Assembly: GCA_964410625.1 (NCBI GenBank)
Contig: CAYPHY010000008.1
Location: 1 to 64,000 of the forward strand
Source: CAYPHY01 sp964410625
Lineage (GTDB): Bacteria > Chloroflexota > Anaerolineae > Promineifilales > Promineifilaceae
Length of the DNA stretch: 64,000 bases
Direction of reading: 5' to 3'
In this document: in pieces, positions 40,485 to 49,055 of the stretch
How positions within the stretch are numbered: the stretch's first letter is position 1
Layout of the letters: each line of letters opens with the position of its first letter
Made by a program: the position numbers and the translations under genes
Notes under the pieces: generated by a model
Told to the model about the DNA's origin: nothing
The model's database searches: none
The model's input: only the letters and a program-made list of their open reading frames with translations

Positions 40485-42440
40485 CTAACGGCCGCGTTCC
40501 AACTCCTTTAGCACGCTGTCCACCACATAGGTGTCATACTGTTCCCCGCCGAAGAGGGCAGGATTGTATTGCAGCCAACCCTGGGCGGCAAAGGTCTGGC
40601 TGCGGACATAGAGGGGGATCAGCGGGAAAATGCCCCCTTCGCCAAAGAAGAGGTTTTCGATCTGGCGATAGGCGGCCTGACGTTCGGCCGGGTCGGTGGT
40701 TGAACCGGCACGGCGCATCAGCGTGTCTACCTCGGAGCATTCGCGCCGCTGGCGGTTGTCGCCGTCCTGGCAATGGAGCAGGTCGGTGAGCAGGTTGTGG
40801 GCGTCGGGAAAGTAGGGCGCCCAGGCCAACTCCCACATATCGGGGCGGCCGCTGGTGGCGTCGGCGCGGGTGTTGGCTAGTAACGCGCCAAAGGGGGCCT
40901 GTTCGATGTTGATCACGTCCTCCGGGCAGTTGAGTTCATCCCCCCACATGTCGCGCAAATACTCCGCCTGGCGCAGCGAAAGATCAATCGAGCTGACCAG
41001 GAAGGTGAAGGGGGGGACGAGGCTACAGTTTCGCGCTGTGCTGTCGCTCAGTCGTTGGCGGGCATAGTCGGGGCTATAGCCAACACCCACTTCCTCGGCC
41101 GCCACCGCCCCAAACACCCCCGGCGGCGTCAGGTGGCGCATTGGCAACGCCTCGCCGCCATAGATGTCCTCGACCAGTTGCTGGCGGTCAATCGCCGCGC
41201 TAAACGCCTGGCGCAGTTCCGGCTCGCGGAAGACCTGGCTGTCAAAATTAAACCCCAAGTAAAAGAGGGTCTGGTCGGTGACGATCTTGGCGCGGTCCGG
41301 CGAGCGTTGCAGAAAGGCGTCGCGCTCGGCCACTGGGAGCGCGACCACATCCAGTTCGCGCCCTTGCCAGAGGGTGAAGGCCTCCTGCGTATCGTTGAGG
41401 AAGCGGATATTGACAACGTCGGCATTCCCTCCGCGATCCAGCGGCCAAAGGGGGTTACTCAGCAGGACAACACGCGGGTTCTCGGCATCATCAGCGTACG
41501 CTTCGGCCAGAAAGAAGGGGCCACTGGTCAGCAAATTATCGGGGGTCTGCCAGCCGCTGCCCATTGTGCCTAAGTTGTTGGTCCACTCATTGCCCAATTC
41601 CAGCACCATATCGCGTGGGACGGGGGAGAAGAGCCACATGCTGGTCATCGTCAGCAAGTAACCGGCCGGCTTGGTCAGTCTGATTTCGAGGGTGGTGGCG
41701 TCAACGGCGCGAACGCCGATCCGCGCCAGATCGGCCGCTGTCGGCGTCGCCCCCGTCGTGGTATGCACCGCCTGGCAACCTTCGATGATGAAGAGAATGA
41801 AGGCGTAGCCCGTTTCCACGTCGCGGTTGCAGACGCGCTGGATGGCGAAGACGACATCATCGGCCACCACCGGACGCACAGGCTGGACTGCTCTGGGTAT
41901 ACCCGTACCGGTGGCGCCGGTATCTGGTCTGAGCCAGTAAACGTCGTCACGCAGATAGAAAGTCCAGGTGCGGCCGTTGTCGGCCACTTCCCAGCGTTCA
42001 GCCAGTTCCGGCTCAATCATGTTGGTAGAGAGATTATAGTTGGTCAGCCCGCCGAAGAGGTTTTCCACAAAGTCAAATTGGGCGTCGCTGGCGGCCGTTT
42101 GCGGGTCAAGATTGGGCAGTCCCCCTGGGATGACCAGATCGAGCGTGATCGGATCGTCGAGGTTGCTTACCGGCTGGCTGGATGGGGGCAGCGTGGTATC
42201 TGGCCGCAGCCGTTCCATCAGGCGGGTGACAAGGCCGGGTGGTTCCTCCGTCACGGTCGAGGTTGGCGTTTCGCTGCCAGGGGGCGGCGTCACGCCTTCG
42301 CTTGCTTCCGTTGCCGGTTCGGCCGGATCACCGCCCAGGCCACTACAGGCAGCGGCCGTAATGAGAAGCAACAGCAAGAGGGGGAGCCTGTAGAAGGAGT
42401 TGGCGCGTCGGCCGCTGGGAGCGTACAAAATTGTTCTCAT
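40485..42440 (-). CDS. Peptide/nickel-type ABC substrate-binding lipoprotein (SBP family 5)
   Basis: A protein of 651 residues. The N-terminal signal peptide ends in a lipobox at AAAC (about residues 30-33), so it should be tethered outside the membrane. A Thr/Pro-rich linker follows, then the SBP_bac_5 domain with LAERWEVADNGRTWTFYLRDDVYW (about 145-168), the IEGCQAV and LTSGPFFLAEAY segments, and a C-terminal LFFGEGGIFPLIPLYVRSQTF. These proteins capture oligopeptides or similar solutes. No permease or ATPase genes are adjacent, so it is an orphan here. GGCCG words are common. Confidence 0.9.
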   Translation of the reverse strand: MRTILYAPSGRRANSFYRLPLLLLLLITAAACSGLGGDPAEPATEASEGVTPPPGSETPTSTVTEEPPGLVTRLMERLRPDTTLPPSSQPVSNLDDPITLDLVIPGGLPNLDPQTAASDAQFDFVENLFGGLTNYNLSTNMIEPELAERWEVADNGRTWTFYLRDDVYWLRPDTGATGTGIPRAVQPVRPVVADDVVFAIQRVCNRDVETGYAFILFIIEGCQAVHTTTGATPTAADLARIGVRAVDATTLEIRLTKPAGYLLTMTSMWLFSPVPRDMVLELGNEWTNNLGTMGSGWQTPDNLLTSGPFFLAEAYADDAENPRVVLLSNPLWPLDRGGNADVVNIRFLNDTQEAFTLWQGRELDVVALPVAERDAFLQRSPDRAKIVTDQTLFYLGFNFDSQVFREPELRQAFSAAIDRQQLVEDIYGGEALPMRHLTPPGVFGAVAAEEVGVGYSPDYARQRLSDSTARNCSLVPPFTFLVSSIDLSLRQAEYLRDMWGDELNCPEDVINIEQAPFGALLANTRADATSGRPDMWELAWAPYFPDAHNLLTDLLHCQDGDNRQRRECSEVDTLMRRAGSTTDPAERQAAYRQIENLFFGEGGIFPLIPLYVRSQTFAAQGWLQYNPALFGGEQYDTYVVDSVLKELERGR

Positions 42441-42608
42441 AGAGAGTGCAATAGGTCATTCATCCTATCGCATCCAGGGGGTAACGGCAAGTATAGTTAG
42501 GATAATCTTTGCTTGCTCGGATGGGATGCGAGTAGTAAACTAAGCGACAGCGAGGCGATGTTTCGGCCGATAGTTCGGCCCAACGCTTCGAGCGAAGGAT
42601 GCAGCCTT

Positions 42609-43841
42609 ATGTACGAACGAGTATTGGTTATTGACGATTCACCCGATGTACGCGAGTTTATGGTCGAGTACATTCTCAAGCCCAAAGGCTTTGAAGTGCT
42701 GACCGCCACCGACGGCCTGATGGGGCTGGAGATGGCGATTGCTAAAGAGCCAGACTTGATGATCACCGACCAGCAGATGCCTGGGCTTACCGGTACTGAA
42801 CTATTGCAAAAGCTTCGCGAGCGCAACATTGACATCCCCGCCATTTTGGTCACGGGCGAGGGATCGGAGGACACGGCCGTGCGTGCCTTCCGCCTGGGCA
42901 TTCGCGATTATGTGATCAAGCCGATTGACGCCGACGAATTGAGCGAGTCCATTGACAAGGCGTTGCGCGAGAGCCGCTTGCAGAAAGAGCGCGATCAGTT
43001 GGTGGAGCAACTGATGGAGAGCAACAGCCAGTTGCAGCGCCGCGCCCAGGAGCTAAACGTGCTTTATGGCGTGGGCAAGTCGGTCTCTTCTTCGTTGGAT
43101 TTGGAAGAGGTGTTGCATCGCGTGGTGGAAGCTGCCGTTTACGTGGTTGGCGCGGAAGAGGGGTCGCTGATGCTGCTCGACGAGGAGCGGGGGGAACTGT
43201 ACATTCGCGCCTCAAAGAACCTCGATTCTAAGGCGCAGTCCATGCGCAAGCGCGTGACAGATAGTTTGGCCGGTAAGGTGTTGCAGAGTAAGCGGGCGAT
43301 TGCCATCGGCACCGATTCCCAGTGGAAGCGCACCCACACCGCCTTGCTGGTTAAGTCGCTGATTTATGTCCCGCTCATTTTGCAGAACAAACCGATTGGC
43401 GTCCTCGGCGTCACCAACCACATTAAAGAGACGTCGTTTGATAGCAACGACACCCGCGCCCTCTCGGCGTTGGGCGGCTATGCGACGATTGCGATCAATA
43501 ACGCCAATATGTACAACACGTTGGTGCACGAGCGCAATTTGTTGGGGACGGTGGTGGAGCAAATCGAGAACCCGGTCATTGTCGTTGATGAGGACTTCCG
43601 GCTGTCGGTGTTGAACGCGGCCGCCCGCAACGCACTGAATACGTCGGAAGAAGAGGCGATGGGCCGCCCGATCATGGATTTAATCCACGATACGGAGTTG
43701 GTACAGTTGGTGACCGACTCCGCTAATAATGGCTACCATTCGGAAGGGGATATTAAGCTCGACAACGGCCGTTCCTATCGAGCGCGGGTCTCCCTGGTAG
43801 ATGGTGGCGGCCGCTTTATGACGTTGCGGCCGGTGGAATAA
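42609..43841 (+). CDS. Response regulator with GAF and PAS domains
   Basis: A protein of 410 residues. The receiver (1-120) has the acidic pair in VLVIDDSP, phospho-Asp in DLMITDQQMPG (about 53), Thr in LVTGEG and Lys in DYVIKPI (about 106). A short coiled coil (about 125-155) leads to a GAF domain (about 160-305, VEAAVYVVGAEEGSLMLLD) and then a PAS domain (about 310-400, VVEQIENPVIVVDEDFRLSVLNAAARNAL). No kinase, DNA-binding or cyclase output follows; the chain ends after PAS. It may relay to a partner by protein contacts. The ATG at 42609 fits the receiver start exactly. Confidence 0.88.
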   Translation: MYERVLVIDDSPDVREFMVEYILKPKGFEVLTATDGLMGLEMAIAKEPDLMITDQQMPGLTGTELLQKLRERNIDIPAILVTGEGSEDTAVRAFRLGIRDYVIKPIDADELSESIDKALRESRLQKERDQLVEQLMESNSQLQRRAQELNVLYGVGKSVSSSLDLEEVLHRVVEAAVYVVGAEEGSLMLLDEERGELYIRASKNLDSKAQSMRKRVTDSLAGKVLQSKRAIAIGTDSQWKRTHTALLVKSLIYVPLILQNKPIGVLGVTNHIKETSFDSNDTRALSALGGYATIAINNANMYNTLVHERNLLGTVVEQIENPVIVVDEDFRLSVLNAAARNALNTSEEEAMGRPIMDLIHDTELVQLVTDSANNGYHSEGDIKLDNGRSYRARVSLVDGGGRFMTLRPVE

Positions 43842-43844
43842 AGA

Positions 43845-43981
43845 AAAGAGACTAAGAGATTAGGAGACTAGGAGATTGAGGGAATGGGTCTCGACAAGTG
43901 CGAGAGTTGAATTTATCATCTCCCAGTCTCCCAGTCTCCCAGTCTCCCAGTCTCCCAGTCTCCCAGTCTCCCAGTCTCCTA
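43845..43981. repeat. Tandem-word repeat, CCCAGTCTC vocabulary
   Basis: Left part (43848-43876) carries AGACTAAGAGATTAGG and GAGACTAGGAGATTGAG; the right part (43920-43978) is a near-perfect tandem of the 9-base word TCTCCCAGTC, about six copies. The left words are loosely complementary to the right. Other members are at 45168-45260, 50690-50772, 54543-54632, 56512-56602. It lies between convergent genes. Confidence 0.78.
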
Positions 43982-43982
43982 T

Positions 43983-44879
43983 TTACGCCCGCTCCCCAAT
44001 CTTCACCTGCAACTCCTGCACTTCGCCGCCGCGCACGATGCGGACGGTTTCTTTCTGGCCGACCACGTCCCCGCTGAGCGCACCTAATAAGTCGTCGTGG
44101 TTGCGAATGGCATGGCCCCCGATGCCGATGATGGTGTCGCCGAGGGTCAGCCCCCCTTCGGCCGCCGGGCTGTCGGCCTCGACGGAGACGATCAACAGGC
44201 CGCGCTTTTGGCCTAATGCTTCGGCCGCTGCTTCCGGCAAGCGCACGCGCTGGGTGCTGACGCCGAGATAGCCGCGCCGGACGCGGCCGTGCGAGCGCAA
44301 CGCATCGGCAACGCGGTTGAGCGTGACAGTGGGAATCGCCAGACTGACCCCCTGGCCGAGGGCGGAAGTGTTCAGGCCGAGCAAACGGCCGTTTGCCCCA
44401 ATCAGCGGCCCGCCGGAAAAGCCGGGATACATCACCACATCCGTTTGCAGATAATGGTCAATGTGGCCGCCCATGCCGGTGCGCCATTCACCAGAAAAGG
44501 CGCTGACGATGCCCAACGTGGCCTGGACGGTGCGGCCGGGCCGCCCCAATGCGAGTACAAAGTGGCCGACGCGCATCCCCGCCTCGTCGGCGTGGGCCAG
44601 CGTGGTCAGGTCGGCGGCCGATACTTGCAATAGCGCGAGGTCGGTTGAGGGGTCGCGGCCGACCAGCGTGGCCTGGGCCGTCTCGCCATTGTCCAGCCCA
44701 ACATTGATGTTGTCGTCGTGGCGGACGACATGGTTGGCGGTGAGGATCAGGCCATCGGCCGACCAGACAATGCCGGTCGCGCCATAACGCCGTCGTCCCT
44801 CAACGCGGACAACGGAGGGCGTGGCGGCAGCAACTGCATCGGCCAGCCCCTGGGATAGATCGAAGATTGAATTAGCCAT
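43983..44879 (-). CDS. HtrA/DegP-family serine protease with one PDZ domain, no signal peptide
   Basis: A trypsin-like protease of 298 residues. The catalytic triad is His in LILTANHVVRHDD (about 51), Asp in DPSTDLALLQV (about 80) and Ser in YPGFSGGPLIG (about 158; most relatives have GNSGGP). A PDZ domain (about 205-290) holds the RRGYLGVSTQRV and ADSPAAEGGLTLGDTIIGIGG segments. No signal peptide or membrane helix precedes the protease domain, unlike most HtrA proteins, so it should be cytosolic or needs another route. Role: probable quality control; target unknown. Confidence 0.87.
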   Translation of the reverse strand: MANSIFDLSQGLADAVAAATPSVVRVEGRRRYGATGIVWSADGLILTANHVVRHDDNINVGLDNGETAQATLVGRDPSTDLALLQVSAADLTTLAHADEAGMRVGHFVLALGRPGRTVQATLGIVSAFSGEWRTGMGGHIDHYLQTDVVMYPGFSGGPLIGANGRLLGLNTSALGQGVSLAIPTVTLNRVADALRSHGRVRRGYLGVSTQRVRLPEAAAEALGQKRGLLIVSVEADSPAAEGGLTLGDTIIGIGGHAIRNHDDLLGALSGDVVGQKETVRIVRGGEVQELQVKIGERA

Positions 44880-45258
44880 TTCTTTTTCTCCTAAAGATAG
44901 TTACGCGGATGACGCAAATGAAACACAGATGACGCGGATTCTTCCATTGTTCATTGTCTCATTGTTCATTGCCCCATTGTTCATCGCTCATATGGTTACG
45001 CAGATGACGCAGATAAAACGCAGATGACGCGGATTTTCTTTTTTTGAATCCGCGCTGATCCGTCTGATCCGTTACATCTGCGGTTAATTGTAAGCTGTCT
45101 ATGGAGGTGTTACATCCGTGAAAAGGTGAGGGGTGTACCTGGAAGAATAGGTAGGGCGGGAGAGTGGAGAGTGAAGAGTGAGGGGGACAGTCTCTCAGTC
45201 TCTTAGTCTTCAAATCTCTCAATCTCTAATCTCCAATCCTCCAATCTCCAACCTCTAA
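44880..45258. other. 379-base spacer made almost wholly of three stacked word-repeat types
   Basis: No gene is seen. In order: ACGCAGATGACGC words (44898-44940), CATTGTTCATTG words (44942-44995, complementary to those at 1-54), another ACGCAGATGACGC arm with TCCGCG..ATCCG complement (44996-45085), a unique stretch around 45100-45165, and CTCTCAGTCTCTTAG words (45168-45258). Three vocabularies sit side by side between the HtrA start and the LuxR-type regulator end. Confidence 0.7.
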
Positions 45259-45897
45259 TCACAACAAAATCAACCCCAACCGCGTGGCGCGGACGACGGC
45301 TTCGGTGCGGCTTTGGGCGTTGAGTTTGCTCATAATGGCGTTGACGTGGAATTTGACGGTATGCTCGCTGATCGAAAGTTGGTGGGCGATGGCTTTGTTG
45401 GTCAGCCCTTCGGCTACCAGTTGCAATACCTCTTTCTCGCGGGGAGTCAGGTCGTCGAGCAACACCTCATCGGCCGTTTCCCCCACCGAACGTAAAGGAT
45501 TGAGGCCGGGGGCCAGCACAACCAACCCGGCAACGGCCGCGCGAGTCGCCCAGTAAAGCTGTTCCACTTCCATATAACGCGGCAGCAACGCCCGCACCCC
45601 GGCCGCCCACACGTCGGCCGCCTGTTCCTCATCCGTCACCAATGCCACCACCGGACGATCTACGAAGAGTTCATCAGGCAGATCGGCCGTGGGATCCCAG
45701 CCCGTATCCCAGATGAAGGCGTCGGCCGTTTCCAGATCGTTGTCTGAGTCGGCGGTGTCGAGGACGGCCGTGTCGAAGATGGTGTTATCAAATTGGCCGA
45801 TCACTTCACAATCGGCCTGGTTGGCGAGCAAGGAGGCCAACCCGGCACGGGTCAGCGGGTCATTGGCGACCACGACAAGCTTGAGAGGGTCATTCAT
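45259..45897 (-). CDS. NarL/LuxR-type response regulator with a degenerate receiver
   Basis: A protein of about 212 residues. The C-terminal LuxR helix-turn-helix (about 148-205) is canonical: LTPREKEVLQLVAEGLTNKAIAHQLSISEHTVKFHVNAIMSKL. The N-terminal half resembles a receiver (LKLVVVANDPLTRAGLASLLA), but the usual DD pair is reduced to one Asp, a DTAVLDTADSDND insert breaks the fold, and the conserved Lys is replaced (ALLPRYME). A candidate phospho-Asp is in FIWDTGWD. It may work without phosphorylation. ATG at 45897 is chosen; the open frame to 46323 overlaps the MFS gene on the other strand. Confidence 0.82.
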   Translation of the reverse strand: MNDPLKLVVVANDPLTRAGLASLLANQADCEVIGQFDNTIFDTAVLDTADSDNDLETADAFIWDTGWDPTADLPDELFVDRPVVALVTDEEQAADVWAAGVRALLPRYMEVEQLYWATRAAVAGLVVLAPGLNPLRSVGETADEVLLDDLTPREKEVLQLVAEGLTNKAIAHQLSISEHTVKFHVNAIMSKLNAQSRTEAVVRATRLGLILL

Positions 45898-45947
45898 GCG
45901 CCAAGCATAGCACAACATTCTATGAGAGGAATAAGAAAGAAGGGATC

Positions 45948-46012
45948 TCACGCAAAGCACGCAAAGACGCAAAGTATAAACACTTGGCGACCTTTGCGTC
46001 TTTGCGTGAGCA
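45948..46012. repeat. Tandem-word hairpin repeat, ACGCAAAG variant
   Basis: Left arm TCACGCAAAGCACGCAAAG, then ACGCAAAG; right arm CTTTGCGTCTTTGCGTGA. Perfect fold-back around a 15-base centre. It lies in the divergent space between the regulator and the MFS gene. A second member is at 61758-61832. Confidence 0.8.
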
Positions 46013-46057
46013 TTCTTCTGAGTTGCGTAAATGGAAAAGCGGGCGAGAATACGGGCA

Positions 46058-47299
46058 ATGGCTACACTTACAACAACTGCTACCAATTCTATCCGCACGC
46101 GGATCACAGCGACGGTGTTCGCCTCCTCCAGTCTGTTCACCGCCAGCCAGATCGCCGCCTTTACCTTGATGTCAATCATTGCCGCCGACCTCAGCGGCCG
46201 TGACAGCTTGGCCGGGGTTCCGGCGACGGCGCAACTGGTCGGCCGCGCGGCCGTTGCCTTTCCCATTGGCTGGCTGATGGGCAAGGTAGGGCGGCGAGTA
46301 GGGCTGACGATTGGCTTTTTCATCGGTATCCTCGGCTCGTTGTTGAGCGCCTTCTCAATCCTTCAGGGATCATTTATTGGCTTTGCGGCGGGGGTGTTTC
46401 TCCTCGGCGCGGCACGGGGCGTGTCTGATTTGGGGCGTTTTGCCGCAGCGGAGATTTTCCCCCTGAATCGCCAGGCGAAGATCATCGGCCTGATCGTCTT
46501 TTCCGGCACGATTGGGGCGATTGGCGGGCCGTTGCTGGTCGTGCCGGCCACTGCGTTGGCGCAAGCGGTTAACCTGCCGCTCAATGCCGGGCCATATGTG
46601 CTGGGGGCGTTGCTCTCGGCCGTCGCCCTCTTGCTGACCTTCCTCTTTATGCGCCCCGATCCGCTGCAACTGTGCCGGATAATGCCCGATCTTGATTACC
46701 AGGAGCCGGTTGCGGGATCGGCCTCCCCTCTGCGAGAGATATTCGCCCGTCCGGTGGTGCAGCTTGGCGTGGCTTCCATCGCCCTCGGCCAGTTGGTGAT
46801 GACGATGTTGATGGTGATCACGCCGCTACACATGTCCCACCACGACCACACAACCGAGGCGATCTCGTTGGTGATCATGTCCCATACCTTGGGGATGTTT
46901 GGCCTGTCGAGCGTGACCGGCTGGCTGGTGGATCGCAGCGGCCGCGTGCCGGTGATTATCGCCGGAGCCACATTGCTGGCGATCTCCGGTATTCTCGCCC
47001 CGCTATCGAGCGAGATAACGAGCCTCGCCTTTGCCTTGTTTTTACTGGGGTTGGGCTGGAACTTTTGCTTTGTGGCCGGTTCCTCGTTGCTGACCAGCGA
47101 CATGCAACCGGCGGAGCGCAGCCGGGTGCAGGGCGCGGCCGATACGCTGGCTTCGGTCGCTTCCGGCGTGGGTAGCCTGAGCACCGGCGCGGTCTTTGCC
47201 GCCGGAGGGATAGCCGCTGTAAGTACGCTTTCGATTGGCTTTATTTTGCTGTTGGCGGCGGCCGTGGGCTGGGGCGCAAGGCAACGACGGATGGCGTAA
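46058..47299 (+). CDS. Major facilitator superfamily transporter
   Basis: A protein of about 413 residues with twelve hydrophobic segments in two groups of six. The loop 2-3 motif is present as GWLMGKVGRRVGLTIGFF (about 78-95) and the mirror site as GWLVDRSGRVPVIIAGA (about 288-304). A cytosolic loop of about 30 residues separates the halves. It is a secondary transporter, most like drug or metabolite exporters. The substrate is unknown. ATG at 46058 is chosen; 46031 would add nine basic residues. Divergent from the LuxR-type regulator, which may control it. Confidence 0.85.
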   Translation: MATLTTTATNSIRTRITATVFASSSLFTASQIAAFTLMSIIAADLSGRDSLAGVPATAQLVGRAAVAFPIGWLMGKVGRRVGLTIGFFIGILGSLLSAFSILQGSFIGFAAGVFLLGAARGVSDLGRFAAAEIFPLNRQAKIIGLIVFSGTIGAIGGPLLVVPATALAQAVNLPLNAGPYVLGALLSAVALLLTFLFMRPDPLQLCRIMPDLDYQEPVAGSASPLREIFARPVVQLGVASIALGQLVMTMLMVITPLHMSHHDHTTEAISLVIMSHTLGMFGLSSVTGWLVDRSGRVPVIIAGATLLAISGILAPLSSEITSLAFALFLLGLGWNFCFVAGSSLLTSDMQPAERSRVQGAADTLASVASGVGSLSTGAVFAAGGIAAVSTLSIGFILLLAAAVGWGARQRRMA

Positions 47300-47305
47300 C
47301 TCCGG

Positions 47306-48904
47306 TCACTGAAGCGTGATCACAATGCTGTAACTCGCTCCATCAAAATCGTAATCTCCAACCACGATCACATATAGCGCGGAAGATGACAGCGTGTAAT
47401 CAATCGTATCCTCTTCACCGTAGTCCCCGTCCTCAATGTCACCTGGGTCTTCGTCCGTGCCTACTCCAATTAAGGCGACGTAGGTATCATCATCGCTGCC
47501 AGGCGAGACAGTGACGGAGAGATCATCCCCTGCATTGCCAATAAAGTACCAGACATGGTCTGTATCTGCAGGTAGGCTGATATTGTTTTGCTGGCTACCC
47601 GGCGTGAGCAGACCGTGGGCAACTCGTTGGATGTCTCCGTTGTCAGCGTTTGTATCGTGAAGGAGTATAAAGTAGTCTGTTGCGGAACCATCTGCACTCT
47701 CAACCAGCACTTCATACCTCTCCTCGTCTGATGCCACCGGTATGGACAATGTCTCGATCTGACCAGCGGCGGCCGAGTTTTGCCGGTTCACGGTAATTTG
47801 ACCATCTTTGACGACCGAGAGTACAAGGTTGGCCGGTGCGGGCGCAAAAGCTTGCACAACAAAGTTCCCGGTATAGCCTGGTTCAACAAGCCAGCTATGG
47901 GTCTCATTCGCTTCTAGCCGTTCAACGCCTGTCCAATAGGAAGTATCACTAATGAGATCGAGCTGCTCAACGGTATTGCCGGGGTCGAGCGTAGGTGTCG
48001 CCTGAGATTGGGTCGTCGGTGTGGCTGTGGGCGGTGTGCCGGTGACGGTTGGCGTGGCGGTGGGTGGCGTGCCGGTGATGGTCGGCGTTGGCGTCCCTGG
48101 AGTACCGGCGGGCGTGCCGGATGGGAGCGTGCCGGTGATGACGGCCGTTCCCCCAGAGGATGTCGGGGTCGGTAAAGCAGTGGGAGTAATTACCTCAGTG
48201 GGAAACAGGTCAGGATCGGGTGTGGCGATTTCCTGGGTAGGAAACTGCGGTACTTCAATCGTTTCCGTCGGGGATAGTTCGAGGGTGGGCGTGAGCTCAT
48301 CGGTGGCAGGCAAGGTTGGCGTGAGTGCAAGGGTGGGGGTGATGGGCGGAACGGCCGCTATATCGGTCGCGCCTGCTCCTGGGGTCAGCGTCACCATGAC
48401 TAGCGGGCTGGGGGAGAGGACGCGGCCGACTTCCAGATAGTAAAAATCTCGTGCCTGTGCACTCTTGCCACAGCCGACCAGCCCCTGCCAGCGCCGCCAG
48501 CGCCCTTCGACGGTCATCGCTATTTCTTCAGGCAACAAGGAGCGCAACTGTTGGTCCATGCCGCTGGCGAGGGCGGTCAGGCCTTCTTCAGCCAGCCCCC
48601 AGGTGGCGGGGGAGGGATGGGGGTCGGCGTCGCAGACAAGGAGGGGTTGGCGTTGGTAACGGCCGCTGACGCGCAAGATGGCGCCATCATACAAACCGGG
48701 ATTGGCAGTTAGTTCGCTGATGGTAACTTCGACGACGGCCGTGGTGGGAGGCGTCACCGTTAAAGACGCGCCTGGAGAGGGGAAGGGTGTGGGTTCTCCG
48801 CCGTTAGCGGCCGTCCCCCGGCAACTGGCAACCACCAACGCCACAACGACGAGCGTCGCGATAGCCAGAATCGCTGCAACTAACCAGGGGCCGCGTTTGT
48901 TCAC
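47306..48904 (-). CDS. Lipoprotein with Pro/Thr-rich stalk and C-terminal PPC-like domain
   Basis: A protein of 532 residues with a GTG start. The signal peptide ends in a lipobox near VVASC (about residue 28). A globular domain (about 55-165) with strands like VEVTISELTANPGLYDGAILRVSGRYQR and a CDADPHPSPATWGL segment follows. Next comes a stalk of Thr/Pro repeats (about 195-310; GTPPTATPT type), and then a C-terminal domain (about 330-530) with LEANETHSWLVEPGYTGNFVVQAFA and DTYVALIGVG...DGDYGEEDTIDYTLSSSALYVIVVGDYDFDGASYSIVI. The last part resembles PPC (bacterial pre-peptidase) domains. It is a surface protein, function unknown. Confidence 0.75.
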   Translation of the reverse strand: MNKRGPWLVAAILAIATLVVVALVVASCRGTAANGGEPTPFPSPGASLTVTPPTTAVVEVTISELTANPGLYDGAILRVSGRYQRQPLLVCDADPHPSPATWGLAEEGLTALASGMDQQLRSLLPEEIAMTVEGRWRRWQGLVGCGKSAQARDFYYLEVGRVLSPSPLVMVTLTPGAGATDIAAVPPITPTLALTPTLPATDELTPTLELSPTETIEVPQFPTQEIATPDPDLFPTEVITPTALPTPTSSGGTAVITGTLPSGTPAGTPGTPTPTITGTPPTATPTVTGTPPTATPTTQSQATPTLDPGNTVEQLDLISDTSYWTGVERLEANETHSWLVEPGYTGNFVVQAFAPAPANLVLSVVKDGQITVNRQNSAAAGQIETLSIPVASDEERYEVLVESADGSATDYFILLHDTNADNGDIQRVAHGLLTPGSQQNNISLPADTDHVWYFIGNAGDDLSVTVSPGSDDDTYVALIGVGTDEDPGDIEDGDYGEEDTIDYTLSSSALYVIVVGDYDFDGASYSIVITLQ

Positions 48905-48971
48905 AATAGCACCAATAATACCAGCTACGCTTACAATTGTGCTAAATATTCATAAAACTAGAGAGTAGCTT

Positions 48972-49005
48972 AGAAACCGGGTTTCTTCCTAGAAACCCGG
49001 TTTCT
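48972..49005. terminator. AGAAACCGGGTTTCT hairpin
   Basis: Arms AGAAACCGGGTTTCT (48972-48986) and AGAAACCCGGTTTCT (48991-49005) pair perfectly over 15 bases with a TCCT loop. It shares its core with the hairpin at 40446-40476. It lies between two divergent genes, so a promoter-proximal or repeat role is as likely as termination. Confidence 0.6.
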
Positions 49006-49055
49006 TAACCAGAGACACTTTAGCAGAACTTGGCACACAGAGGAAGGAAAATATC

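Noticed and set aside
43918..43980. Regular short tandem, considered as a CRISPR array
   Set aside because: The unit is about 9 bases with no spacers, and no cas genes are present. It belongs to the word-repeat class.
45900..46323. N-terminal extension of the LuxR-type regulator
   Set aside because: The extension is translated repeat DNA plus the antisense of the MFS gene; the receiver-like domain starts at the ATG at 45897.
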